Source of the DNA: JBGTNQ01 sp038212375
Lineage (GTDB): Bacteria > Patescibacteriota > Minisyncoccia > Phycocordibacterales > Zambryskibacteraceae
NCBI GenBank assembly: GCA_038212375.1
Contig: JBBQUO010000003.1
Location: 1 to 45,036, forward strand
Reading direction: 5' to 3'
Length of the DNA: 45,036 nt
In this document: piece after piece, positions 33,513 through 41,786 of the stretch
Numbering within the stretch: position 1 is the first letter of the stretch
Layout: each line of letters starts with the position of its first letter
The notes under the pieces: generated by a model
Database searches by the model: none
Told to the model about the DNA's origin: nothing
What the model saw: only the letters and a program-made list of their open reading frames with translations
Made by a program: the position numbers and the translations under genes

Positions 33513-33998
33513 TTAGGGCTTTTTTTCTGGAAAAATGAGGGTGTCACCGAGACTTATTTGGTGAGCTTGAGCAAAGCCTGCCGGTACTTCAAGAATAGTG
33601 CGGATTAGAAGCTCTGGAGTTACAACTTCAGGGAAAGAACTCGGCTGAAAATTCGTTTTTATATATACCACCCTCCCTGCTTCATTGAACCAGAGGACAT
33701 CGATAGGAAAGTTCATATCCTTCATCCATATGCCCCAGTGATCTGAGTGGTCGAAAACAAAATACAATCCGTGATCGGGAGATAGGGTTACTTGCCCCGA
33801 AAGACCTCTCTCTTGAGAAGCTTTAGTACGTGCAACACCAAGAGTAATTGAAGTATTGTGAAGGAGAGCAGGTATCGTGAAGGCAATCTGTCCTGTATTT
33901 TTATGGGAACTAACAGATATAAGAGCATATCCTCCAAAACTACATAGACAGAGGAAGAATATAACAACGATAAATGTGATCATAGATCGAACTCGCAT
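33513..33998 (-). CDS. DUF192-family exported protein
   Basis: A 161-aa protein with an N-terminal signal anchor (about 5-28) and a DUF192 domain: ARTKASQERGLSGQ, LYFVFDHSDHWGIWMKDMNF, IDVLWFNEAGRVVYI and LEVPAGFAQAHQISLGD. DUF192 is a small beta-rich extracytoplasmic domain of unknown activity (family knowledge). TATGCT lies 6 nt before the ATG. It is a single gene just downstream of the RRM gene's terminator. Confidence 0.9.
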   Translation of the reverse strand: MRVRSMITFIVVIFFLCLCSFGGYALISVSSHKNTGQIAFTIPALLHNTSITLGVARTKASQERGLSGQVTLSPDHGLYFVFDHSDHWGIWMKDMNFPIDVLWFNEAGRVVYIKTNFQPSSFPEVVTPELLIRTILEVPAGFAQAHQISLGDTLIFPEKKP

Positions 33999-34012
33999 AT
34001 TATAAGCATAGC

Positions 34013-34046
34013 AAAAATCGCATCAAGTTACCTTGATGCGATTTTT
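34013..34046 (-). terminator. Terminator after the RRM gene
   Basis: Stem AAAAATCGCATCAAG / CTTGATGCGATTTTT with a TTAC loop. Confidence 0.88.
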
Positions 34047-34070
34047 GAGTACACAGAACGAGTAACTTCG

Positions 34071-34361
34071 TTACCAGTTGTTGTTACTACCCCCTTCTCG
34101 AGGAGCACGAGGCTGCATTGGGCGAGCTTCGTTGACGGTAAGCTTTCGTCCTTGAAAGTCCTTTCCGTTCCACATATCGATTGCCTTCATTGCGTCTTCA
34201 TCATTTGTCATTTCGACAAATCCGAATCCTTTTGATCGGCCACTCATACGATCCATAATGATGGTCGCAGAAGTAACTTCACCACACTGAGCAAACGCAT
34301 CGCGGAGATCAGCGTCAGTACTTGAGTAAGGAACGCCTCCAACATATAACTTCTTTGCCAT
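34071..34361 (-). CDS. RRM-domain RNA-binding protein
   Basis: A 96-aa single RNA-recognition-motif protein. RNP2 is LYVGGV (residues 5-10) and RNP1 is SKGFGFVEM (about 44-51). The C-terminal tail is Arg/Pro/Gly/Asn-rich (RAPREGGSNNNW), typical of bacterial glycine-rich RRM proteins linked to cold or stress response (family knowledge). A GAGGAAG element about 11 nt before the ATG is the best SD in this part. The upstream ~160 bp is gene-free and could be a regulatory leader. Confidence 0.95.
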   Translation of the reverse strand: MAKKLYVGGVPYSSTDADLRDAFAQCGEVTSATIIMDRMSGRSKGFGFVEMTNDEDAMKAIDMWNGKDFQGRKLTVNEARPMQPRAPREGGSNNNW

Positions 34362-34523
34362 TCTTTTGTATCTTCCTCGTCTCTAAAACTATTAAACGTA
34401 TCGGCGACGAGCACTCTCTTCCTTTTTCTTTTGAAACTCGATGTTTCTTTGGAAATCTTCTGAGAACCTATACTGAAAATCAGTATACATCGAACATAGA
34501 ATTTATCAATCCACCGAACGTTT

Positions 34524-34793
34524 TTAAGTGCGCTTTTCGTCTTGCCAATTCCACCACAATAACTGTTCTTTTTTTGGATGTTTTGTTTCTGCGAAATATA
34601 CAGCACAGCGAAATACATACAAGAGACAGCGATCTTGCGTTACCTAAGTAAACTTATTTGATGCATCATAGATGCTTTTTAGGGTCTTTCCATGCAAATC
34701 AGAGACCTTCGTAATGCCGATGTTCTTTAGATCTTGAGAAATACTTTTTCCAACCCCAGGAATACTTTGAAGAATCTCGCTCTTTATATTCAT
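34524..34793 (-). pseudogene. Cdd1-like HhH protein interrupted by in-frame TAG
   Basis: The ATG at 34793 opens a 49-codon frame (MNIKSEILQSIPGVGKSISQ...) ending at TAG 34644-34646. The same frame then continues without a shift for 39 more codons to TAA at 34524. The second part (DRCLLYVFRCAVYFAETK, then LLWWNWQDEK) is the highly conserved C-terminal half of the Cdd1/pathogenicity-locus helix-hairpin-helix family. Total length with the TAG read as a residue is 89 aa, the normal family length. So the gene is complete apart from one amber codon: a recent nonsense mutation, a sequencing error or readthrough. It overlaps the stop of the TraD-like gene by 1 nt (TAATG). Confidence 0.8.
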
Positions 34794-37588
34794 TACAGTT
34801 TCGGTGCTTCTTTTGCAGGTTCTTTCATTGTGAGGAATTTATCCATTACAGTCTTCTCCACCTCTGCTCGGTCTCTCCCATAGGTCATGTAGGAAAGATC
34901 TTTGAGCGTCTCGATGATTTCTTTATTACCAACTGGAGGCGGCATCGCCGTAATATTAAATGGCTTGACCGGACTACCATGTGAGAGCATTTTGATATAG
35001 GCATTTCTATTGTCGATGGTAGCAAGATCCTTTGCGGTAAATGTAGGGAGAAATTGCTTTTCGAGAAATGTAGCATCTTCTGCTCCTACACGATAGACAG
35101 CCATAGATCCTACGTTCCCAAACACTGCATCACGGATTTTTTCTTCAATCTGTCCGATGAACTGATGAGCGATAGTGAGAGATAGCTTATACTTTCGAGC
35201 TTCAGAAAGAATGGTTGAAATAGAATCCGTAGTGACATTTTGGAACTCGTCAATATAGAGATAAAACGGAGGAAAATCTTTATCAATGGAATCCACGCGC
35301 GATAGTGCGGCCATCAGAATTTTCCCCACCACAATGAGACCAATAAGGTTTGCATTGATGTCACCGAGACGTCCCTTTGAAAGATTGAGGAGGAGAATCT
35401 TTTTGTTGTCCATAATCTCACGGAAATTAATGACTGATTTTTCTTGGCCGATAATAGGACGCATGATGTCGTTTGAAAGGAAGATATCAAATTTACTCGT
35501 AATATACGGAACGATATTTGCAAGAGAAGCCTCACCTTGAGCCTTGTCTGCAACCTCTTTCCAGAATTGGACTACGATTGGATTCTTACACTTTGCCAGC
35601 TTCAATTCTCGAAACGCTTTATTTGAAAGAACCCGAGATACTTCCACAAGAGTATTTCCAGATTCCGGATCATCGATCACGAGCATCGTCGCATTACGGA
35701 AGTACTGTTCAAACATAGGACCTCCTGCAGTCTTCATATCAAAAAGCTTGTTAAATATCGAAAGCATTTCGTTTACGACGAAAGTCTTTTGCTCAGGGAA
35801 TCGTACATCGTACTCGAGCATGTTGAGAGCCATTGGACGCGCGGTATATCCGGGATCAAAATAGATCACATCCTTATAACGCTCTGGTGGAATATTGGCC
35901 AAGATATCTTGGATGTCAGATCCGTGCGGATCGATAAAACAAACCCCTTCACCGTTCTTGATATCCTGCACAATCATATTTTTTAGCAGCGTCGTTTTAC
36001 CAGTACCCGTTTGTCCGATTACATACAAATGCCTCAAACGATCCTCTGGAGACATATGAATCTCGGTATCAGTATTTCGATCGGTGTTTATTCCGAGCAA
36101 AACACCTTCTTTCGGAAGCCCTGTTGGTGCGGGCGCACTACCAGATTTTGCGACTTTCAAATGCGGTGCAGAGCGAATGACATTTGCTGGGAAATGGATC
36201 ACGGTCGAAAGCTCATGAATATTAAGAACTACTGGGTTATCTGAAGAAAACAGCCTAAACGTAAAATTATACAAAAAAGACTTTAAGTTCTTTCCAGTTG
36301 GTCTAGTGAATGTAAAGCTGTTGCCTTTGGTATTCGTAAACTGATTGAGGGTTGCCTCAATATCAGAAAGTATTTGTTCAGATTTCACTTCATTTTCAGC
36401 AGAAACAACAATACGAATATTGGTTGCAACACTCGGTGACAGAGCCTTTTGTTTGAGCGTATCGAGAAGAGCTTGATCAAGTTTTTCTGCTCGTTCTTTC
36501 TTACTAGCTTCTGCTCGATCTTTGCTTTCTTGCGAAGAGATGAGAGCATCCACTCCCTTAAAGAGTGAGCTTACGTATTTTGCGACACCCTCTGCATGAT
36601 TATGTACCGCGGTTCCAACACTCTCCCCTTTTACAACATCAGCGATAATCTTTTCAAATCGCTTGGTCTGCTTGGTACCTTGAGGTTTACACACAAGCTG
36701 TATAGAAGCTCCCTCTCCAATTGTTTTAATATTAGAGAAACCGTTGAGAATTAAGTTGAGAGGATCAAGGTCGAACTGCTCATAGGTTTTGATGGGGTAC
36801 ACATCTTCTTTTTCGAGCCTTACCTCTGATGCGAGCGTCACACCCTCTTTGTTAAAAATATTATAATCGTCTTTCTTTTCAGTAATTTTTGCATTATGAA
36901 ATACCGAAAGAAGCATCTTTTCGAATAGCTGTTTTTTAGAATCTTGAACTGCAAGATAAAATACAAAATCGTCTCCAGCATTTGAAACTGAAAGCTCAAT
37001 CGTAAAATACCCCGCCCCATCCTTTTCATCAACCGAAAGCATTCCGGAGTAAAACTGTTCCATGGAAGCGAGCACTTCTTTTAATGGTCTTTCTTGGCCG
37101 TTCTCGATTTTCTCAGGGAGCGTTACTTCAAATAGTGTCATGTTGAGAGCGCGGAATTCTGCAGTCTTTTCAAATGTATCACCAAGCGGATATCCTGCCT
37201 TGAGGTACTGTACAAGGAAACGATCGAAGTCATCAAGTAAATGAGGGTCATCCATTTCCCCTACGACACTGAGTGCATTTTTTACTCCGTGTTCATGCAC
37301 AATGGCGATGAGTTTTGATATCTGTTCATCATGCTCCTCTGGAGCAAGATCGAGCTTTAAGGATTGTATTTCTGTTTCAGGAAGCTGGTATGTACTCGCG
37401 AGCACTCGCTCAGGCGCAACCTGTTTGTATGCTAAAAGAGGATCTTGCATCATTGCATCAGGATTTCTTGCTTGTTTCAATCCTGCAATTTCTTGTTCTT
37501 TACTTGCAAGAAGCTCACGTAAGTAATCGCGCTCTTCTTCAGGAGTACGGAGTTGCTTTTGTTCAATTGGAGTAGGAACGTATTCCAT
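34793..37588 (-). CDS. TraD/VirB4-like type IV secretion ATPase
   Basis: A 931-aa P-loop ATPase. Walker A is GQTGTGKT (525-532) and Walker B FYLYIDEFQ (Asp780-Glu781). A sensor-like TIAHQFIGQI follows. The region between, CFIDPHGSDIQDIL and YFDPGYTARPMALNML, is typical of TraG/TraD and HerA-type DNA-pumping ATPases (family knowledge). Residues 1-490 are a long poorly conserved N-terminal region with a predicted coiled coil near 350-385. No TM segment is obvious, unlike canonical TraD. Such genes are frequent in CPR genomes and may serve conjugation or DNA uptake; no other T4SS part is in the window. Coupled to the Cdd1-like gene. Confidence 0.88.
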   Translation of the reverse strand: MEYVPTPIEQKQLRTPEEERDYLRELLASKEQEIAGLKQARNPDAMMQDPLLAYKQVAPERVLASTYQLPETEIQSLKLDLAPEEHDEQISKLIAIVHEHGVKNALSVVGEMDDPHLLDDFDRFLVQYLKAGYPLGDTFEKTAEFRALNMTLFEVTLPEKIENGQERPLKEVLASMEQFYSGMLSVDEKDGAGYFTIELSVSNAGDDFVFYLAVQDSKKQLFEKMLLSVFHNAKITEKKDDYNIFNKEGVTLASEVRLEKEDVYPIKTYEQFDLDPLNLILNGFSNIKTIGEGASIQLVCKPQGTKQTKRFEKIIADVVKGESVGTAVHNHAEGVAKYVSSLFKGVDALISSQESKDRAEASKKERAEKLDQALLDTLKQKALSPSVATNIRIVVSAENEVKSEQILSDIEATLNQFTNTKGNSFTFTRPTGKNLKSFLYNFTFRLFSSDNPVVLNIHELSTVIHFPANVIRSAPHLKVAKSGSAPAPTGLPKEGVLLGINTDRNTDTEIHMSPEDRLRHLYVIGQTGTGKTTLLKNMIVQDIKNGEGVCFIDPHGSDIQDILANIPPERYKDVIYFDPGYTARPMALNMLEYDVRFPEQKTFVVNEMLSIFNKLFDMKTAGGPMFEQYFRNATMLVIDDPESGNTLVEVSRVLSNKAFRELKLAKCKNPIVVQFWKEVADKAQGEASLANIVPYITSKFDIFLSNDIMRPIIGQEKSVINFREIMDNKKILLLNLSKGRLGDINANLIGLIVVGKILMAALSRVDSIDKDFPPFYLYIDEFQNVTTDSISTILSEARKYKLSLTIAHQFIGQIEEKIRDAVFGNVGSMAVYRVGAEDATFLEKQFLPTFTAKDLATIDNRNAYIKMLSHGSPVKPFNITAMPPPVGNKEIIETLKDLSYMTYGRDRAEVEKTVMDKFLTMKEPAKEAPKL

Positions 37589-37656
37589 GGCTACTTACAG
37601 GATACCACAGCAGAACTTATGAAAGAGATTCCGTAGTGAATAAGGAACGCACACAT

Positions 37657-38016
37657 TTACTGTGCAGGAAGATTGCTTCTTCCAATATCATCCACGAGAG
37701 ATTCAATGTGCGAAATAAGTTCGCTGTCATGTTCTTGATATGCAGCAATTCGAGAGTTTTCAAGCTCCTCCAACGCTTCCTCTTTAAAACCAGCTTCAAA
37801 GTATATACGGGCGAGCTCTACAGAACATTCAATATTTGCAAGACTATTATTTGCTTCATTAGCCTTCCCTTCTTGCTCATCTACAAACTTTAAAAATGTT
37901 TCTTTTGCCTCAATATCTCCACCTCGAAAAGCTCTAAAAGCCTCAACAGCTTCTTGTCTTGATACCTCTCCCTCAGGAGATGGTGATCCTTCAAATGATG
38001 GGACATCGAAATTCAT
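37657..38016 (-). CDS. Small helical (TPR-like) protein
   Basis: A 119-aa acidic, soluble, mostly helical protein. The segment SVELARIYFEAGFKEEALEELENS has the spacing of one TPR unit; the N-terminus is Ser/Pro/Glu-rich. No named family recognised. It lies 15 bp downstream of the gene ending at 38031 and upstream of the TraD-like gene. Confidence 0.65.
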   Translation of the reverse strand: MNFDVPSFEGSPSPEGEVSRQEAVEAFRAFRGGDIEAKETFLKFVDEQEGKANEANNSLANIECSVELARIYFEAGFKEEALEELENSRIAAYQEHDSELISHIESLVDDIGRSNLPAQ

Positions 38017-38030
38017 AGCCCTATCATACC

Positions 38031-38450
38031 TTATATCGATACAAAGTGTGGCAAAAGAGGAGTAATCAGATCTTTAAAGAGGTATACAATAAAAATACAG
38101 AACAAAAGGATAACAAGACTTTGTGGTGAGTCATATATTCCCCAATGAGCGTCTTCTTCAGAAAACAGCCACTTCTCTGTTCCAAAGAGCGGAAGCTCAT
38201 CGACAAAGAGTCCGACCCCGACAGCGAAAACCGTAAGACTTGAAAAAAGAAAAGAAAGCCCTATCAAAATAAGACCGTATATATAGTGATGCACGTGTGC
38301 ACCTCGAACCTTAGGGCTTACGATTCGCTTTCGTGGGAGAAGACACAAACGAGTGATAATGATCGTGATCAAAAATACTGCAAAAAAGTAGCTGCTATTA
38401 TGCAGACTGTTGAGATAATCGAGATATGGTTGAACTTGTCCTTCTGACAT
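38031..38450 (-). CDS. Multi-TM membrane protein with HVHHYIYG motif
   Basis: A 139-aa protein with about four TM helices (20-38, 50-68, 70-85, 110-130). Conserved-looking polar residues inside or near the membrane are HVHHYIYGL and VDELPLFG, suggesting a metal or catalytic site (inference). I do not recognise a named family. TACAGT lies exactly 6 nt before the ATG, another leaderless-type start. Confidence 0.7.
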   Translation of the reverse strand: MSEGQVQPYLDYLNSLHNSSYFFAVFLITIIITRLCLLPRKRIVSPKVRGAHVHHYIYGLILIGLSFLFSSLTVFAVGVGLFVDELPLFGTEKWLFSEEDAHWGIYDSPQSLVILLFCIFIVYLFKDLITPLLPHFVSI

Positions 38451-38456
38451 AAACTT

Positions 38457-38462
38457 ACTGTA
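38457..38462 (-). promoter_or_regulatory. -10 box of the 38450 membrane gene (leaderless-type)
   Basis: TACAGT on the minus strand ends 6 nt before the ATG. Confidence 0.4.
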
Positions 38463-38480
38463 TCACAATACGATAACAGA

Positions 38481-39035
38481 TTATTCTCCATCAAGTATTC
38501 CCCAGAGGTGAAGTGAAAGTTCTGTGTGACTTCCGTCGTGAGGCTTGGCCAGTCTGCGCATCGTCCGTTCAGACGGCATACTCCTCAGATTAAAAGCTTT
38601 TTGAAAACCTTTGCGAATAGCGAGATCTCCGACTGGCAAAATGTTTGGTCGGTTCAGCGCAAACATGAGAAACATATCTGCAGTCCAGCTCCCAATACCT
38701 TTTACTTGGATAAGGTGCTCCTTGATATCTGTATCGCTCATATTAGGGAACTTCCGAGGACTGAGCGTCTTATCTTCAAATTTCAGCGCAAGATCGCGGA
38801 GATACGATATCTTTTGTGGAGAGACTCCTGCGTTTTTAAAATTGGCATCAGAAAATGTTAGGAGCTTTTTAGGACTTGGTTTTGCTTTTCCAAAAAGCTT
38901 AGAAAATTTTTCGTAAATCGAATTCCCCGCTTTCGTAGAAATCTGTTGGTAGATAATAGACCTTGCGAGTGAAAGGAAGGGATTTGTAGTTGGAGAAAGT
39001 TTCCGAAGTTTTTTGCGATTGATTTTGAGTTTCAT
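38481..39035 (-). CDS. AlkA-like DNA-3-methyladenine glycosylase
   Basis: A 184-aa HhH-GPD superfamily base-excision glycosylase. SIIYQQISTKAGNSIYEKF is the substrate-pocket helix block. The helix-hairpin-helix is LIQVKGIGSWTADMFLMFAL (about 108-127), followed by NILPVGDLAIRKGF with catalytic Asp137. No Fe-S cluster cysteines, as expected for the AlkA/MAG-type rather than Nth. It removes alkylated purines (family knowledge). Shorter than E. coli AlkA (282 aa), lacking the N-terminal domain. Confidence 0.92.
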   Translation of the reverse strand: MKLKINRKKLRKLSPTTNPFLSLARSIIYQQISTKAGNSIYEKFSKLFGKAKPSPKKLLTFSDANFKNAGVSPQKISYLRDLALKFEDKTLSPRKFPNMSDTDIKEHLIQVKGIGSWTADMFLMFALNRPNILPVGDLAIRKGFQKAFNLRSMPSERTMRRLAKPHDGSHTELSLHLWGILDGE

Positions 39036-39045
39036 AGTTAAACCT

Positions 39046-39467
39046 TTACTCTTTTTGAAGGGCGTTAATTTTATCTCTTAGTATCAAAATTATATCTTCT
39101 ACAATATCTGCTGTGTCAGCATCTTCGTTTGGTACTTCCCAATATTCATAATCATAACTCATGAGCCATGGTAGGATAGATTCTTTTTCTGCCATGACTA
39201 TTATTTTGGATACACCTTCTAAGTTTTTCAAATGAAGCTGCTTGCAAAATTCCCCGGATATATCCATACCATGCTTTTTCATAGTTTCCATTAAAACAGA
39301 TAATTGTGAAAAATCACTGAGTTTTTTCCCCTCATAACCTAACTTAGCTACGGAAACTCCGTAGCTCTCTGCTATAAAGCTATCTTTTGCCAAAGTATTA
39401 TATATAGCTTTTGCAATTTGACTGCGAAACATATTTCCATTACAGATAAAATAACTTTCTTATGCAT
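39046..39467 (-). pseudogene. LMW protein-tyrosine-phosphatase-like gene, 5' frameshift
   Basis: The long frame begins at ATG 39432 (MFRSQIAKAIYN), which would cut off the catalytic Cys. Reading upstream in the same frame gives ICNGNMFRSQIA, the complete C-X5-R-S phosphatase loop, but a TAA lies five codons before with no start codon between. In another frame ATG 39467 gives MHKKVIL. Adding one T to the TTTT run at 39448-39451 joins them into MHKKVIFICNGNMFRS, a normal LMW-PTPase/arsenate-reductase N-terminus. So the gene carries a one-base deletion in a homopolymer, real or from sequencing. The rest (ESYGVSVAKLGYEG, SKIIVMAEKES) is intact. It begins 25 bp past the upstream gene's stop. Confidence 0.75.
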
Positions 39468-39492
39468 TATTTTCTTGATTAAAATTTTTCTG

Positions 39493-39996
39493 TCATTGAA
39501 AATAATCTTCACTATATGATGGGAAACCTCTTTGCTTTAAACCCGCATTTAAGTTTTTTAAAACTCTTGCATTTTTTGATTGGTCTACTTTTTCAATAAG
39601 TTCTTCTGGTATCTGCTCTCCTTGTATATACAGAAGAGTCCCTTGTATATAAGCCTCCCAAGCTTCTTGACCTTGAGAATTCTCTAATGCCTTTTTGAAG
39701 TGCTCTATGGCTTTTTTTGGATTTTCTGTTGCTTCCCGTTGAGCCACGTGAAATTCAGTAAAACTCAGAAATGACTGATATCTGTCTTTATGTTCAGGAT
39801 GATCATCAATATATGCAACGATTTCTTTATCATATAAAAATACTAAATTTCCTTCAGAACCTTCGCGCGAAAGATCTGCTTGATCTATTTCAAGGAGCCT
39901 GTCTCGAATTTCTTCTAATGAAATTGATCCGTCCAATAAACTGCGCTTTAGATCATTATAAGAACTTCCTCCATTTTCAATAGAAATTTTTTCCAT
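39493..39996 (-). CDS. Soluble helical protein of unknown function
   Basis: A 167-aa acidic protein predicted all-helical. KKAIEHFKKALENSQGQEAWEAYIQGTL resembles one to two TPR units in pattern. No family recognised and no signal or TM segment. It starts 43 bp from tRNA-Ser and may share a transcript with the phosphatase gene. Confidence 0.65.
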   Translation of the reverse strand: MEKISIENGGSSYNDLKRSLLDGSISLEEIRDRLLEIDQADLSREGSEGNLVFLYDKEIVAYIDDHPEHKDRYQSFLSFTEFHVAQREATENPKKAIEHFKKALENSQGQEAWEAYIQGTLLYIQGEQIPEELIEKVDQSKNARVLKNLNAGLKQRGFPSYSEDYFQ

Positions 39997-40039
39997 AATG
40001 ATAACTATATTAAGATGTAAGACATTTTATTCCCATTCA

Positions 40040-40127
40040 TGGCGGAGGAGACAGGATTCGAACCTGCGGTACCTTGCGGTACACCCGCTTTCCAAGCGAG
40101 CGCATTCGACCGCTCTGCCACTCCTCC
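40040..40127 (-). tRNA. tRNA-Ser(GGA)
   Basis: Class II tRNA on the minus strand: acceptor GGAGGAG/CTCCTCC, anticodon stem CTCGC/GCGGG with loop TTGGAAA (anticodon GGA, Ser), long variable arm TACCGCAAGGTA and T-arm GTTCGAATC. Discriminator G and the 3' CCA are encoded. Confidence 0.96.
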
Positions 40128-40166
40128 GCCATACATAGGAGAATTTAGATATTACAATTCTAAATC

Positions 40167-40844
40167 TTAATTGGAAAGCTCTGAATATCTCAGCACCTTA
40201 TTTCTTCCATTCCCTTTTGCTTCATAGAGTGCCTTGTCAGCCCTCGCAAGTGTCTGCTCACCAGTTTCTCCTTCTTCAATATTCGCAACTCCAATACTGA
40301 CAGTGATTGTACGGTCGCCAAGCTCAGCAAAAGAAAGACTTTCAATATGCTCCCTGATTTCCTCCGCTTTTGCTTCCGCTTCTATTTCATTTGCACCATA
40401 GAGAAGCGCTGCCATTTCTTCGCCGCCCCAGCGTGCCACTACATCATTACCTCTTACTTTATCTGTAATGGCTTTTGCTACTGCGGAAAGTACGATGTCC
40501 CCTGCTTCGTGACCAAAGGTATCGTTTACAGATTTGAAGTGATCGATATCGATAAACAACACACTTGAGTGACGATACCCTTCTTTTCTTTGCTCGCTTG
40601 CATGGCTCTCTTGAGATGCAGTATACGTTTCGAGTTCTGTTTGTAAAAATGCTCTTGTTTTAAGTCCCGTCAAACTATCATGAATAAGATCGCGTTCAAG
40701 AGTCTTTGTTTTTTCGAGCAGAGCCTTTGTAAAATCGAGAAGTTCCTCGTGAGTCATAGCCTCAAGATCAATCTCTGCTTCACGAGATTGCCCCTCTTTA
40801 CTGGTCACATCGGTTTTATCAAATTTAGGTATTTCTTCTTTCAT
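40167..40844 (-). CDS. GGDEF-domain diguanylate cyclase
   Basis: A 225-aa protein: N-terminal ~50 residues form a charged helix (EAMTHEELLDFTKALLEKTKTLE), then a GGDEF domain with HDSLTGLKTRAFL and LFIDIDHFKSVNDTFGHEAGD. The active-site motif is GGEEM (140-144), a GGEEF variant with Met last. The inhibitory I-site R131-GND134 stands five residues before it. A C-terminal LARADKALYEAKGNGRN completes the fold. It should make c-di-GMP (family knowledge), activity slightly uncertain because of the Met. No sensor domain and no c-di-GMP receptor are in the window. TAGATA lies 7 nt before the ATG. Confidence 0.92.
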   Translation of the reverse strand: MKEEIPKFDKTDVTSKEGQSREAEIDLEAMTHEELLDFTKALLEKTKTLERDLIHDSLTGLKTRAFLQTELETYTASQESHASEQRKEGYRHSSVLFIDIDHFKSVNDTFGHEAGDIVLSAVAKAITDKVRGNDVVARWGGEEMAALLYGANEIEAEAKAEEIREHIESLSFAELGDRTITVSIGVANIEEGETGEQTLARADKALYEAKGNGRNKVLRYSELSN

Positions 40845-40872
40845 ACAATTCTATCTAATTAATCGTAATCTC

Positions 40873-41784
40873 TTATTCACTTTTTTCTCCCGTTCCCAAA
40901 AGCGCCTTGATTCTGTCCGCAGTCGGAGGATGTGTCATAAACAGATTGGTAATAAAATTCTTTGCTTTTCCTTCAGGACCAAATGGGTTAGCAATGAAGA
41001 GGTGTGAAGTCGTCGAGTTTGCAGTTGCCATTGGTGCACTTACCGCACTTATTTTCCGAAGTGCACTCGCAAGACCTTCAGGATATCGAGTGAGGAGCAC
41101 TCCATCAGCATCTGCAAGAAATTCTCGCTTTCGAGAAATTGCGAGTTGGATGAGTGTCGCAGATATTGGTGCAAGAATAGCAAAAATAATTCCTAGTACC
41201 ATAATAAAAATCCCACCATCACCATCTCGTCTTCGTCCACCACCCCACATCATAGAACGTAAAAACATGTGAGACAAAATTGAAATGAATCCAGCGAGTA
41301 CCACTACAGTTGTCGAAAGCAGAATATCTCTATTTCCAATATGCGAAATCTCGTGAGCGATGACACCCTCAAGCTCCTGACGATTCAAAAGAGGTAAAAG
41401 CCCTGTGGTAACACACACAACAGCATGATCTTTATCTCTCCCTGTTGCGAATGCGTTGGGAGCAGGATCATCCACAACATAGAGCTTCGGCATTGGAAGT
41501 CCTGCTGCGATGCTCATATTTTCAGTCACTGTATACAAATCAAAATTTTGCTCACGGTTTGCAGGGCGAGCGTTGTGCATCTTCAAAACAATAGTGTCTG
41601 AATACCAATAGCTCGCGATGTTGAGCCCAACAGAAAAGATAATGGCACATATCAAGATGGCAGTGTTCTGGTAAAGATATGCAAAGAAATATCCGATCAG
41701 AATAATCATGATAAAAAACACGGTCATCAGGAACCATGTTTTTCGAATATTTTTTCCTTGTTCGGTATAAATATTTTGACCCAT
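40873..41784 (-). CDS. htpX: HtpX-type M48 membrane metalloprotease
   Basis: A 303-aa zinc protease of membrane protein quality control. Two N-terminal TM helices (about 15-60) precede the catalytic HEISHIGN; the third ligand Glu is in REFLADADG. Two more TM helices lie between (about 150-172, 190-215). Length and layout match HtpX (family knowledge). It begins 2 bp after the stop of the RDD gene, so lemA-RDD-htpX is one operon. Confidence 0.94.
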   Translation of the reverse strand: MGQNIYTEQGKNIRKTWFLMTVFFIMIILIGYFFAYLYQNTAILICAIIFSVGLNIASYWYSDTIVLKMHNARPANREQNFDLYTVTENMSIAAGLPMPKLYVVDDPAPNAFATGRDKDHAVVCVTTGLLPLLNRQELEGVIAHEISHIGNRDILLSTTVVVLAGFISILSHMFLRSMMWGGGRRRDGDGGIFIMVLGIIFAILAPISATLIQLAISRKREFLADADGVLLTRYPEGLASALRKISAVSAPMATANSTTSHLFIANPFGPEGKAKNFITNLFMTHPPTADRIKALLGTGEKSE

Positions 41785-41786
41785 AC

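Noticed and set aside
33250..33608. Short plus-strand frames with CxxC and Arg/Lys-rich segments resembling a transposase zinc ribbon
   Set aside because: They change frame, lack start signals and overlap the DUF192 gene; similarity is too weak to claim a mobile element.
34524..34793. Genome-wide reassignment of TAG to an amino acid
   Set aside because: pheS, the PfkB kinase, groEL and the 22739 orphan all end properly at TAG, and a release factor 1 gene is present.
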